25,317 nucleotides of DNA from DASXMX01 sp036794395 (GTDB taxonomy: Bacteria; Planctomycetota; Phycisphaerae; Tepidisphaerales; Tepidisphaeraceae). Made by a program: the position numbers and the translations under genes. The stretch is taken from the NCBI GenBank assembly GCA_036794395.1, contig DAIRGS010000072.1, positions 1 through 25,317 on the forward strand, in the 5' to 3' direction. Below are positions 7,182 through 14,331 of this stretch, one piece after another (the first letter of the stretch is position 1; every line of letters begins with the position of its first letter). The notes under the pieces are model-generated. The model ran no database searches and was not told where the DNA came from. It saw only the letters and a list, made by a program, of their open reading frames with translations.

Positions 7182-7331
7182 TTACCAACGATCCCAATGG
7201 TCGTGGTGGTGCCAGCCATGGTGTCCTCCATGACCTCCGATAAAGAAGCAGCCGTTCAGGGACAGCGTCCCGATCAGCACTGCCATCACACAGAGGGTCT
7301 TCGCATAGCGACGTAGGGTTCGCTTGAGCAT
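7182..7331 (-). CDS. Tiny His-rich lipoprotein
   Basis: The product is about 49 residues: a basic N-terminus (MLKRTLRRYAK), a hydrophobic segment TLCVMAVLIGTLSL and lipobox LNGC, then a mature tail of fewer than 25 residues dominated by His, Gly and Trp (HGGHHGWHHHDHWDRW). ATG 7331 is preceded by AAAGGAA; longer in-frame starts would hide the signal peptide. No family is recognised. The His density suggests metal binding, by inference. It is 134 nt upstream of the similar 6835-7047 gene on the same strand and no terminator separates them clearly. Confidence 0.65.
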   Translation of the reverse strand: MLKRTLRRYAKTLCVMAVLIGTLSLNGCFFIGGHGGHHGWHHHDHWDRW

Positions 7332-7585
7332 GGGGGTTCCTTTTCTTGTTTTGTGCCGGTGGGTCCGTTCGATCAGGCGACGTACCGCCAAAATCCAAAG
7401 CGCGAAACTCCTGCCGAACGTGTCATCCGTTCGGGCGGTATCCAGCCTGACATGGAAAGTCGCACTCCTTTGTGCGAGCGCCTTCTTCCCCATATGGACA
7501 GGGACGCAGCGCGAAGGTTAGGCGCATTTGCATACCGCCATCACCTGATGCCAATCAAATTTCGAAGGTTATTTATAGTCGCGGG

Positions 7586-9097
7586 TTAACCGGCAAACTC
7601 TTTGATCGCCCTGCCCCCGCCGGCGAGATTATCCAACCGCATCTCAGAATACTTGCGTGAGAAGATCACACCGGCCGCGCCGTTCTTGAGCGCCGTCGTT
7701 GTCGAATCAAACACGTCCTGCGGCGTGGTTTTCTTCTGGTCGCGGCCAGTCGGGATGTCAATATCGATCCCGGGAAGGATCTTGCATTTGCCCGCCACGC
7801 CTTCAACGGCTCGTTTGGTCTCCCGGCCAACATAATCCGCGGACAAGCCCGCGGTCGGGATGTTGGTCAGGGATTTTTCATTCTCGTAGTTGAGCACATG
7901 GTTGAAGAAACTGTACACCTCTTCACGCGGAAGGTCTCGGAAGATGGTGTTGTGGACGTTGCCGATCGCGCTGGCATAGCGTGGCCCGCCGCACAGGTTG
8001 TAGGCGACGATCTTAAGCTCGTCCGCGTACTTGGCCATCTGCGCATAGTCCTGCTCGGCCCGAAAAAATGGCGCGAAGGAATTCGTGTGCCAGATGTGAA
8101 AACCAACCTGAGCGCTGGCCTTGGCGTCTTTCGCGGCTTTGTAGACGTCGGCGTAAATCGCATGCTGGCCGTCTGTCCAGAGCTTTTCCCACGCGAGGAT
8201 CTCCGGATACTCGACGAGCAGCCGCCAGAAAGTGACGAAGTATCCGTCGCTCGGCCGAGTGCCGGCCTGGGCGGCCGTCACAAATTTCGCCAGCTTCTTG
8301 TAGCCTTCCATTGCACGCTGCACATCAATCCCCCGTTCCCTCGCGGCTTTCTGATGATGCTCGCAGAAGCATGTAACGCGTGTGGGATTGGCCCGCCCCG
8401 CATGGCTCGCGCCGATCGCGTTATTCAGCGGCCCTTGTCGCTCAGAACCCCACATGACGCCATCCACGTCGTAGGACTTGCAGTAATCGCTGGTCAGGCC
8501 AATCAGGAAACTCTTGTAGTCGGGGTGATAGGCGCACAGCGTTGAGATTTTGCGGCCTTGGAGATCGACTTCCTGTAGATCCGATACGCCAGGCATGTTG
8601 GCGCCGAAGACGTCTTCGTACCAGCAATAGATTTTGATGCCGCGTTGTTTGGCCTTGGGGAGCACCTCGGCCAGCACGTCATAGTTCGGGCCGAAGTCGG
8701 GCGCCTTGGTTTGTTTCAGTGAAGTCTTTTCGTAGAAGGCCGGGTGTGGCGTGGCGTAGTTGCCGCCGTGAAAGGTGTCCTGGTCGTAGGCTTGCTTGCC
8801 GTGATCGGGGAGGGGTTGGCCCGGGATCTGCCGGCCGGCGATCCCACGGCCATACGTAAATGTGGCAAGATAAATCGCGTTGACGTGCCCGCGATCCTGA
8901 AGAATGTCGAGCACTTGATCGACGCCTTCATCAACAAATGAGACGGCCCCCACTTGGATGCCGACCGTTCTTACCGGCTTGGCAGCGGGTTGCTGCTGAG
9001 CCTCGGCCGATGACACGGTCGCAGCACCGGCAAGTGCCACTGCGCCTTTTAAGAAGTTACGTCGGCTGGCGGGGGTGGTGAGTTCATTCTCGTCCAT
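7586..9097 (-). CDS. Tat-exported TIM-barrel protein, putative glycoside hydrolase
   Basis: This is a 503-residue protein with a twin-arginine signal (SRRNFLKG at 11-18, then GAVALAGAATVSSAEA) and a start set by AGGAGG 5 nt before ATG 9097. The mature chain shows alternating strand-helix features of a (beta/alpha)8 barrel: VGIQVGAVSF, NAIYLATFTYGRG, GIKIYCWYEDVFG, VDGVMWGSERQGPL, SAQVGFHIWHTNSF, LKIVAYNLCGGPRY and AAGVIFSRKYSEM near the end of the barrel. The WYED and WGSE acidic residues at strand ends are candidate catalytic residues. This resembles uncharacterised glycosyl-hydrolase-like proteins (GHL6-type) of planctomycetes; substrate unknown. Tat export suggests folding in the cytoplasm, perhaps with a cofactor. 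It stands alone, with no sugar-uptake genes nearby. Confidence 0.75.
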   Translation of the reverse strand: MDENELTTPASRRNFLKGAVALAGAATVSSAEAQQQPAAKPVRTVGIQVGAVSFVDEGVDQVLDILQDRGHVNAIYLATFTYGRGIAGRQIPGQPLPDHGKQAYDQDTFHGGNYATPHPAFYEKTSLKQTKAPDFGPNYDVLAEVLPKAKQRGIKIYCWYEDVFGANMPGVSDLQEVDLQGRKISTLCAYHPDYKSFLIGLTSDYCKSYDVDGVMWGSERQGPLNNAIGASHAGRANPTRVTCFCEHHQKAARERGIDVQRAMEGYKKLAKFVTAAQAGTRPSDGYFVTFWRLLVEYPEILAWEKLWTDGQHAIYADVYKAAKDAKASAQVGFHIWHTNSFAPFFRAEQDYAQMAKYADELKIVAYNLCGGPRYASAIGNVHNTIFRDLPREEVYSFFNHVLNYENEKSLTNIPTAGLSADYVGRETKRAVEGVAGKCKILPGIDIDIPTGRDQKKTTPQDVFDSTTTALKNGAAGVIFSRKYSEMRLDNLAGGGRAIKEFAG

Positions 9098-9257
9098 GAA
9101 GCCTCCTGATAGGTGGACGAATTAGACACGCCAGCGGCAGGAGGGGGAAGGGGCCGCCGGGAAGCAGGATGCGGAGCGATCCGTATTAAGAGCGACATTC
9201 GCATGAGGACATCCGAGCGATAGGGCATTGTTGTCGGGGGGTGGGGAAGGATAACAT

Positions 9258-9299
9258 CCGTCAGATTGACCGTTTAGCGCGTTTGGGCCGCCCTGACGG
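9258..9299. promoter_or_regulatory. Inverted repeat upstream of the ECF sigma gene
   Basis: CCGTCAG (9258-9264) pairs with CTGACGG (9293-9299); a second CTGACG follows at 9310-9315. It lies 80 nt before the preferred start of the sigma factor gene and could be leader structure or a binding site. The rest of 9098-9381 shows no gene. Confidence 0.3.
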
Positions 9300-9381
9300 C
9301 ATGGTTATCTGACGTGTGCGCAAAATCGCGGCCATCGACTCGAAAACCCGGCCTTTTGCTCTAACCGGGCAGGGGCTTAAC

Positions 9382-10035
9382 GTGTCTGATCTTATGGAGC
9401 CGAACGCGAGCCATGCTGATGGAGCCCAAGCGGACGGTTCTTCGGCGGATGGCTCGTTGCCGGATGGCGAACTGGTCAACAGATCGCTCAAGGGCGATCG
9501 CAAGGCATTCGACGAGCTGATCCGCAAGTATCAGCGGCAGGCGGTTGCGGTATCGTATCGGTTGCTGGGCAGCAGCCACGATGCGATGGAGGTCACGCAG
9601 GACGCGTTCCTCAAAGCGTTCAGCAGTCTGTCGACGCTTCAGAAGCCCGAGGCATTTGGCGGCTGGCTGATGCGGATCGTGTCGAACCTGTCATTGAACT
9701 ACCGGCGGAGCCGCAAGACGCGCAGGCAGTTGCCGCTCGATGATCTGCTGGGACCGACCGATTCGCAGCAGACCGATTCAGCCGGCGGCAGCGAGTGGAT
9801 GGCCAACGCCGGCGACCCGGTCCGAAACCTGGAGAGCCAGGAAATGGGTCAGCGCCTGGGCGAGGCGCTCAAGCAGTTGCCCGAAAAACAGCGGCTGGCA
9901 ATCGTGATGTTTACGATTGATGAAATGCCGCAGAAGCAGGTCGCCGAGACATTAGAATGCAGCGTGGAGGCCGTGAAGTGGCATGTGTTTCAGGGACGGA
10001 AGAAGTTGAAGGAATTGTTGAAAGGGTACGTTTAG
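9382..10035 (+). CDS. ECF-type RNA polymerase sigma factor
   Basis: The product is 217 residues from GTG 9382, chosen for AGGGG (9371-9375) 6 nt upstream; an earlier in-frame GTG at 9316 has no RBS and would add 22 residues. After a low-complexity acidic start rich in Ala/Asp/Gly, sigma region 2 is clear (RSLKGDRKAFDELIRKY, then EVTQDAFLKAFSSL and FGGWLMRIVSNLSLNYRRS, which bind the core enzyme and the -10 element). A linker follows, then region 4 (LPEKQRLAIVMFTI, QKQVAETLECSVEAVKWHV), the -35 recognition helix-turn-helix. Regions 1.1 and 3 are absent, defining an extracytoplasmic-function sigma. Its anti-sigma lies 101 nt downstream, separated by a heptamer repeat. Confidence 0.92.
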   Translation: MSDLMEPNASHADGAQADGSSADGSLPDGELVNRSLKGDRKAFDELIRKYQRQAVAVSYRLLGSSHDAMEVTQDAFLKAFSSLSTLQKPEAFGGWLMRIVSNLSLNYRRSRKTRRQLPLDDLLGPTDSQQTDSAGGSEWMANAGDPVRNLESQEMGQRLGEALKQLPEKQRLAIVMFTIDEMPQKQVAETLECSVEAVKWHVFQGRKKLKELLKGYV

Positions 10036-10047
10036 AAGATTGTTGGT

Positions 10048-10128
10048 GGTCAGTTGTGAGTTGTCAGTTGTCAGTCGCAACTAACCACTAACCACTAACA
10101 ACTGACCACTGACCACTGACCACTGACC
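10048..10128. repeat. Heptamer-repeat hairpin (STRR-like), copy 1
   Basis: Four tandem heptamers (GGTCAGT, TGTGAGT, TGTCAGT, TGTCAGT; 10048-10075) are followed after CGCA by seven complementary heptamers (two ACTAACC, ACTAACA, four ACTGACC; 10080-10128), so the block folds on itself. It ends 8 nt before the anti-sigma ATG, leaving no Shine-Dalgarno sequence. Short tandemly repeated heptamers (STRR) are known from cyanobacteria; similarity to them is by pattern only. Confidence 0.85.
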
Positions 10129-10136
10129 AAATAACC

Positions 10137-10724
10137 ATGACCCGCGAGGAATTGGAATTTTCGATTTGCCAGTATCTGGACGAGACGCTTCCCGAAGCCC
10201 AGCGGGTTGCGCTCGAAGCTCGACTGGCGACCGATCCGGAGGCGCAGGCGATTCTGCGCGAGGAACGGGCGTTGTCGGTTGTATTGAAGTCGGCGTCGGT
10301 GATGCCCGCAGTGAAGTGGGATGCGCTGGCGGAGCGGATTTCGGGGGCGATTGACCAGCAAATGGAAGGGCGGGTGGCGCGGGCTTCGTGGATGATGAAA
10401 ATGCGCTGGCCGGGCTATGCCGCGGCGGCGGCATCGGTGGGATTGATCGCTGGGATTGCGATGCACCTTTTATCGCAGCCACGGGGACAGCTTGACGGAA
10501 CACACGACGGTACGGCGTCCGTTGCGATGGTTATTGAGGGCCCGCAGGAAGATTCACCGGCCGGCCCAATGGTTACGGAAGTATCAATCGGCCCAGGCGG
10601 AACCTACGCCAAGGCCCCGGCCCTGGCGCCCTATGCCGATGAAATCGATTCACGTCCAACACGTGTAGTGATTGCCGCCGGTATGCCCGCCGAAGCCGAA
10701 GAGCCCCCGACTTCGCCGTTTTGA
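10137..10724 (+). CDS. Membrane anti-sigma factor
   Basis: The product is 195 residues. The N-terminal ~65 residues have the short helical pattern of anti-sigma domains (LEFSICQYLDETLPEAQRVALEARL, DPEAQAILREERAL), without the HxxxCxxC zinc ligands of ZAS proteins. A single membrane segment follows around residues 87-105 (WPGYAAAAASVGLIAGIAM), then a ~90-residue Gly/Pro/Ala-rich extracytoplasmic tail ending PPTSPF. By analogy with other anti-sigmas the N-terminal part would bind the ECF factor encoded immediately upstream, and the outer part would sense an envelope signal. No RBS is seen: the ATG directly follows the heptamer repeat, so translation may be weak or leaderless-like. The stop codon is 4 nt before the second heptamer block. 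Confidence 0.8.
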   Translation: MTREELEFSICQYLDETLPEAQRVALEARLATDPEAQAILREERALSVVLKSASVMPAVKWDALAERISGAIDQQMEGRVARASWMMKMRWPGYAAAAASVGLIAGIAMHLLSQPRGQLDGTHDGTASVAMVIEGPQEDSPAGPMVTEVSIGPGGTYAKAPALAPYADEIDSRPTRVVIAAGMPAEAEEPPTSPF

Positions 10725-10727
10725 TTC

Positions 10728-10834
10728 AGTGGGAAGTGGGAAGTGGGCAGTGGGCAGTGGGCAGTGCGCAGTGAGCAGGCCGAAAAAGCATCCCGAATCC
10801 CTTTCTGCCCACTGCGCACTGCCGACCGCCCACC
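10728..10834. repeat. Heptamer-repeat hairpin (STRR-like), copy 2
   Basis: Seven tandem heptamers (two AGTGGGA, three AGTGGGC, AGTGCGC, AGTGAGC; 10728-10776) are followed after a 30-nt loop by four complementary ones (GCCCACT, GCGCACT, GCCGACC, GCCCACC; 10807-10834). It has the same 7+4 architecture as copy 1 but the opposite orientation, and it starts right after the anti-sigma stop codon. It lies between convergent genes and may also terminate transcription. Confidence 0.85.
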
Positions 10835-10845
10835 TTTTTACCACC

Positions 10846-12201
10846 CTACTTTCCGCCGCAACACTTCTTATATTTCTGTCCACTCCCACACGGGCAAGGA
10901 TCGTTCCGTCCCACGGCCCACGACGATGAAGATTTGGTTCCACCCTGCGCCTCGCGCGCAAGCATCCCCATGATCTCCGCGGCAGGGCGGTGCTGCTGAA
11001 GCAGCTGCGCCATCGTTTTCATGTACGGGTCGATGTGGTTGAAGAATCGTTTGTACGCGGGGCAGAGGTAGTTAAGGCCTTCCTCGCCTGAAGGTGTGCG
11101 GATGAACCGGTGCTTAGGGCATTCTCCATTACAGGCGAAGCGCACTTCGCAGTCGCGGCAATATTGGGGGAGCGTATCAGCCTTGTCCGAACCGAATTGC
11201 CGCTGCCGCACCGAAGCGGCCATTTCGCCCAACGAGTTGTTGAGAATGTTTCCCAACCGATATCGGGGATAGACGTAATGATCGCAGGAGTAAAGATCGC
11301 CATTGTGTTCGATCGCCATGGCGTCGCCGCACTTCTCGGCGAATACACAAAGCGATGAGCCCATCCCCATCCAGTTGCCCAGTGCCACGTCAAAAAGTTG
11401 AACGAACACTTTGCCCACGTCGTGCCAGACCCATTCATCGAAAATCTGGACGAAGAATTCGCCCAGATCCGCGGCGCGCACACTCCAATCCGTAACCGGT
11501 GAAGGCGCACTATCGACTTCACCATGCACCGGTGGCTCGGCCAGATCCAGCCCGAGCACGGTCAGCCGGGTTTGCGGCAGCCGCTCTACAAGCGGGATAA
11601 ACTGAATAAACCCGCTCCCGATCTGTTTGAGGAAGCGATACACCTCCAGCGGCTTGGCGCTGTTGATTCGATTGACGACCGTCAGCGTGTTGAAATCGAC
11701 CCCATGCTTTTTAAGCACATCCAGCCCGCGCATCACCTCGGCGAACGTACCGCGTTGTTGCTTGTCGACACGGTATGCATCGTGAAGCTCGCGCGGGCCG
11801 TCGACGCTGAGGCCGACGAGAAATCGATTCGCCGCCAGAAATTCACCCCATGCATCATCAAGCAGTGTCCCGTTGGTCTGGATGGCGTTGTGGATGATTT
11901 TGCCGCCAGCGTGCTGCTTTTGAAGCTCGACAACCCTGCGAAAATAATCTACGCCAAGCAGTGTTGGCTCACCGCCTTGCCAGGCGAAGTTGATCTCAGG
12001 GACCTCCTGGGTCTGAATGTATTGCTGGATATAGGCCTCAAGCACGTCATCGGCCATCTTCCATTTGCGCTGATCGGGATAAAGCTTTTCTTTCTCGAGA
12101 TAGAAACAGTATTTGCAATCCAGATTGCAGATCGGCCCGATCGGCTTGGTCATGACGTGGAACGCCGTCGGCCGGGCTGTCGCAATTGGGGTGGGTTTCA
12201 T
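10846..12201 (-). CDS. Radical-SAM anaerobic sulfatase maturase with SEC-C tail
   Basis: The product is 451 residues. The radical-SAM cluster motif is CNLDCKYC (C25, C29, C32), followed by the SAM-binding WQGGEPTLLG. The C-terminal SPASM/twitch region has the expected Cys sets (SSLCVFAEKCG, LYSCDHYVYP, YCRDCEVRFACNGECPKHR, YLCPAY) for two auxiliary 4Fe-4S clusters. This pattern is that of anSME, which converts an active-site Cys or Ser of sulfatases to formylglycine in the cytoplasm before export. The last 20 residues are a SEC-C zinc motif (NDPCPCGSGQKYKKCCG), as found on SecA, which is unusual on a maturase and may bring it to the translocase or the ribosome exit. No sulfatase gene is in the window. 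The start at 12201 has only a weak RBS and is divergent from the zinc-ribbon gene. Confidence 0.9.
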   Translation of the reverse strand: MKPTPIATARPTAFHVMTKPIGPICNLDCKYCFYLEKEKLYPDQRKWKMADDVLEAYIQQYIQTQEVPEINFAWQGGEPTLLGVDYFRRVVELQKQHAGGKIIHNAIQTNGTLLDDAWGEFLAANRFLVGLSVDGPRELHDAYRVDKQQRGTFAEVMRGLDVLKKHGVDFNTLTVVNRINSAKPLEVYRFLKQIGSGFIQFIPLVERLPQTRLTVLGLDLAEPPVHGEVDSAPSPVTDWSVRAADLGEFFVQIFDEWVWHDVGKVFVQLFDVALGNWMGMGSSLCVFAEKCGDAMAIEHNGDLYSCDHYVYPRYRLGNILNNSLGEMAASVRQRQFGSDKADTLPQYCRDCEVRFACNGECPKHRFIRTPSGEEGLNYLCPAYKRFFNHIDPYMKTMAQLLQQHRPAAEIMGMLAREAQGGTKSSSSWAVGRNDPCPCGSGQKYKKCCGGK

Positions 12202-12256
12202 GGGGAAGACTTACATACTTGTACCCCCTGCGCCCGAAGCTGACAATCGAATTGAA

Positions 12257-12886
12257 ATGAGTCACGCGAGCAACGAGCACGATGAGCCCGGCGGATTGCG
12301 CTGCCCGAATTGCGCAGGGGCCGTGGGATCGGCATCGCCCGAAGGGCTGGCGGAATGTCCCCATTGCCGAGAGCAGTTTCTGGTGATGAATGCGGAGCCA
12401 GAACCGGATGTGGGCTCGCCATCACGTGCCTCGGAAACGGACCGGGCAGAACACGATGTGGAACTCAGCGGCCTGCACATCCAGAACATTTCCAACCTCC
12501 GGCGAGGCGCATATCGAAGCCGCTCTTACCTGATCATCGCCGCCGGCGTGTGCATCGTCGCGGCAGCAAAGCTGATCCAAATCGCCGTCCTCGCCTGGCG
12601 AGCGCAATTGCGTTTGGCGTCCATCGGTGACGCAATTGCCGCCGTGGTGGCCATAATGTTTTTCGCTTCGACCGCCCGCAAAATCGCCGCATTGACGCGC
12701 GAAATCCGCCAGTCCCGCCTCGAAGATCCGGCTGCCCCTCCAGACTTCTCGATGCTAGGCGACGGCAGTCAACGCCTGCGGGATTTGGAAGCAATGGCAG
12801 GTCTAGAGCCGGGTCCCGCCTCCCAGAAAAAGATTGCAACCACGGAGGCACAGAGACACGGAGGCGCGCTCGACGGACTGGAGTGA
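12257..12886 (+). CDS. Zinc-ribbon membrane protein, tail encoded by a repeat
   Basis: The product is about 209 residues with an N-terminal zinc ribbon (LRCPNCAGAV ... LAECPHCREQFLV, two CxxC knuckles), an acidic linker, and two hydrophobic helices (YLIIAAGVCIVAAAKLI and IAAVVAIMFFAST). A basic loop with ARKIAALTREIRQSR and a C-terminal region of unknown role follow. ATG 12257 is taken because it precedes the zinc ribbon closely; earlier in-frame starts overlap the divergent maturase gene. The last ~16 residues (TTEAQRHGGALDGLE) are the translation of a repeat arm (12838-12871), so the native stop was probably upstream and the repeat has extended the frame. Function unknown; zinc-ribbon plus membrane proteins of this sort are common in planctomycetes. 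Confidence 0.65.
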   Translation: MSHASNEHDEPGGLRCPNCAGAVGSASPEGLAECPHCREQFLVMNAEPEPDVGSPSRASETDRAEHDVELSGLHIQNISNLRRGAYRSRSYLIIAAGVCIVAAAKLIQIAVLAWRAQLRLASIGDAIAAVVAIMFFASTARKIAALTREIRQSRLEDPAAPPDFSMLGDGSQRLRDLEAMAGLEPGPASQKKIATTEAQRHGGALDGLE

Positions 12887-13033
12887 ATTGGTGATTGCGT
12901 TTGGCGTCGGCAATTACGTAGAAATGAAATTGTGGTGAGCGGCGCGCATTCCACGTTTCTATCCTTCATTTCTTTTCAAAAGAAAGCGGCGCGATCGTAT
13001 GAGCGCGCCTCCGTGTCTCCGTGCCTTGTGGTT
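12838..13033. repeat. Long inverted repeat (GGAGRCACGGAG family), copy A
   Basis: The left arm 12838-12871 (beginning AACCACGGAGGCACAGAG) is nearly the exact inverse of 13001-13033 (ending GCCTTGTGGTT), with one indel and a few mismatches over ~34 nt. The 129-nt centre shows no gene. The right arm falls at the end of a minus-strand reading frame as well. The remainder of the 12887-13318 gap shows no convincing gene. A second copy with related arms lies at 23345-23495. Confidence 0.8.
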
Positions 13034-13318
13034 CGGTGGTTTCCCGACCTGCCAGGAGACCCTCCGCCGCCTGGCAAAGTCCAGATTCAGCGGGATTATG
13101 AGCGGAACATCTATGCCAGGGCGGCTCACAGCCTCCAGCATCCCCGTCGCTACGACTATAATCTCAGCATTTTTCAGAATCACAGAAATCTCGACGACGC
13201 GCATCTACAGCGGTGTGCGGAACAGCCCCCAATGTGGGTGCGCGACCGTTGAATTTTGCTAAAACATGGATCGCACTTGCGGTGCGGCCAAGTTATCATG
13301 GGAAGCAGGGTTTAGACA

Positions 13319-13819
13319 ATGGAATACTACATCGGCGAAGGAAGTCAGCAGCGTGGGCCGTTCACCCTCGACCAGCTCCAGGGAATGCGGCTCCGCCCCG
13401 AGACACTGGTTTGGCACCAGGGCATGACGCAGTGGCAGCCCGCTCGAACGATTCCAGAATTGCACGCACCGACCCCAGGGCCGAGCGTTGGGACCACTGC
13501 GAGTCTTGGGACAGTAGCGCCGCCTCCTGTAGCGACTCCCATCGGATACGGCGGGCCACCCGCCTCCACCACCGAAGCCGAGAGCAAAAAGGTCTTGGCC
13601 GGAATCATGGGAATCCTGTTCGGTGGGTTGGGAATCCACAAATTTGTGCTTGGACTCACCGGACCCGGCTTGATCCTGTTGCTAACGACCGTGCTAACGT
13701 GCGGCTTTGGCGGAATCGTGACGCACATCATCGGCATAATTGAAGGGATCATCTACCTGAGTAAATCAGATGCCGAGTTCTATCAAACCTACATCGTAGA
13801 GAAAAAAGCCTGGTTCTAG
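13319..13819 (+). CDS. GYF-like domain plus TM2-domain membrane protein
   Basis: The product is 166 residues. Residues 1-48 are a GYF_2/DUF4339-like domain: YYIGEGSQQRGPFTLDQLQ ... VWHQGMTQWQPARTIPEL, with the conserved GPF, the aromatic 'W' pair and the terminal P.L. A Pro/Thr-rich linker follows, then a TM2 domain: KKVLAGIMGILFGGLGIHKF, a G-L-x-G loop, then LILLLTTVLTCGFGGIV and IIGIIEGIIYL, the usual paired helices with a polar turn. GYF_2 domains are thought to mediate protein contacts and TM2 proteins are small integral membrane proteins; the combination is frequent in planctomycetes and the precise role is unknown. No strong RBS is visible before ATG 13319. Confidence 0.88.
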   Translation: MEYYIGEGSQQRGPFTLDQLQGMRLRPETLVWHQGMTQWQPARTIPELHAPTPGPSVGTTASLGTVAPPPVATPIGYGGPPASTTEAESKKVLAGIMGILFGGLGIHKFVLGLTGPGLILLLTTVLTCGFGGIVTHIIGIIEGIIYLSKSDAEFYQTYIVEKKAWF

Positions 13820-13866
13820 CCCTAGCGGGAAGTGCATTGGCTCTTAGGCACCTTTAACGATGCCGC

Positions 13867-14100
13867 TCAAACAAGCAGCCAAATCGCCGCTGCCGCCGCG
13901 CTAACCGCAACGGCTGTGAACGTCAGCTTATGCCGCGCAGCAAAGTTCCGTCGCGGACGACGCCCGTATGGCGTCACTTCGTAATCCTTCGCGGCCTCGG
14001 TATCAGGCCGATCCACATCCTTCGGCGCGGGCGCGGGGCGCTTCTCGGTTTGATTCTTCAGGAATCGAATAAGGCCAGCAGGGTGGAGGACAAGTCGCAT
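13867..14100 (-). CDS. Possible small tail-anchored membrane protein
   Basis: The product would be 77 residues: a soluble basic and proline-rich front (KNQTEKRPAPAPKD, then YEVTPYGRRPRRNFAARHK) and a single C-terminal hydrophobic helix (LTFTAVAVSAAAAAIWLLV), i.e. a tail-anchored pattern. No RBS precedes ATG 14100, so the start is uncertain, and I know no family. The composition is consistent with real coding and with the small protein at 23106-23288, but evidence is modest. The rest of the gap up to purD holds the hairpin at 14161-14202. Confidence 0.4.
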   Translation of the reverse strand: MRLVLHPAGLIRFLKNQTEKRPAPAPKDVDRPDTEAAKDYEVTPYGRRPRRNFAARHKLTFTAVAVSAAAAAIWLLV

Positions 14101-14160
14101 GTATGGATAGACAGCGAAGGGTGTGCCAAGGGTAGGGACAACATGCGATAAACGTGAAGA

Positions 14161-14202
14161 CGTGAAACGTGATGACCAGCCCGGTCTTCATCACGTTTCA
14201 CG
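14161..14202. repeat. Perfect 15-bp hairpin built from CGTGAA units
   Basis: CGTGAAACGTGATGA (14161-14175) is the exact inverse of TCATCACGTTTCACG (14188-14202), loop 12 nt, preceded by another AACGTGAAGA. It is a tandem-unit hairpin like the heptamer blocks, situated 130 nt upstream of purD; it might be a transcription end for the upstream side. Confidence 0.6.
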
Positions 14203-14331
14203 CGTCAACCACCTTTCTGCGTTCTCACATTTAGCTCCGCCAATACCTCCCGGTTGCATCGCCCGCACGGGTCATTAAGGTACGGCTTGAGATCGATCGC
14301 GCGGGGTATTCTTGAAGGCTGAACAGACGTC

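Noticed and set aside
7898..8545. 215-residue plus-strand frame opposite the Tat-exported protein
   Set aside because: Antisense shadow; no RBS or domain, while the minus-strand frame has a signal peptide and RBS.
10048..10834. CRISPR array suspected from regularly spaced repeats
   Set aside because: Units are contiguous 7-mers without spacers and form hairpins; no cas genes are present.
12959..13204. 81-residue minus-strand frame (MRVVEISVILKNAEIIV...)
   Set aside because: No RBS, no family, and its end is repeat-encoded (NHKARRHGGAL); it may be a relic, but support is too weak to call it.
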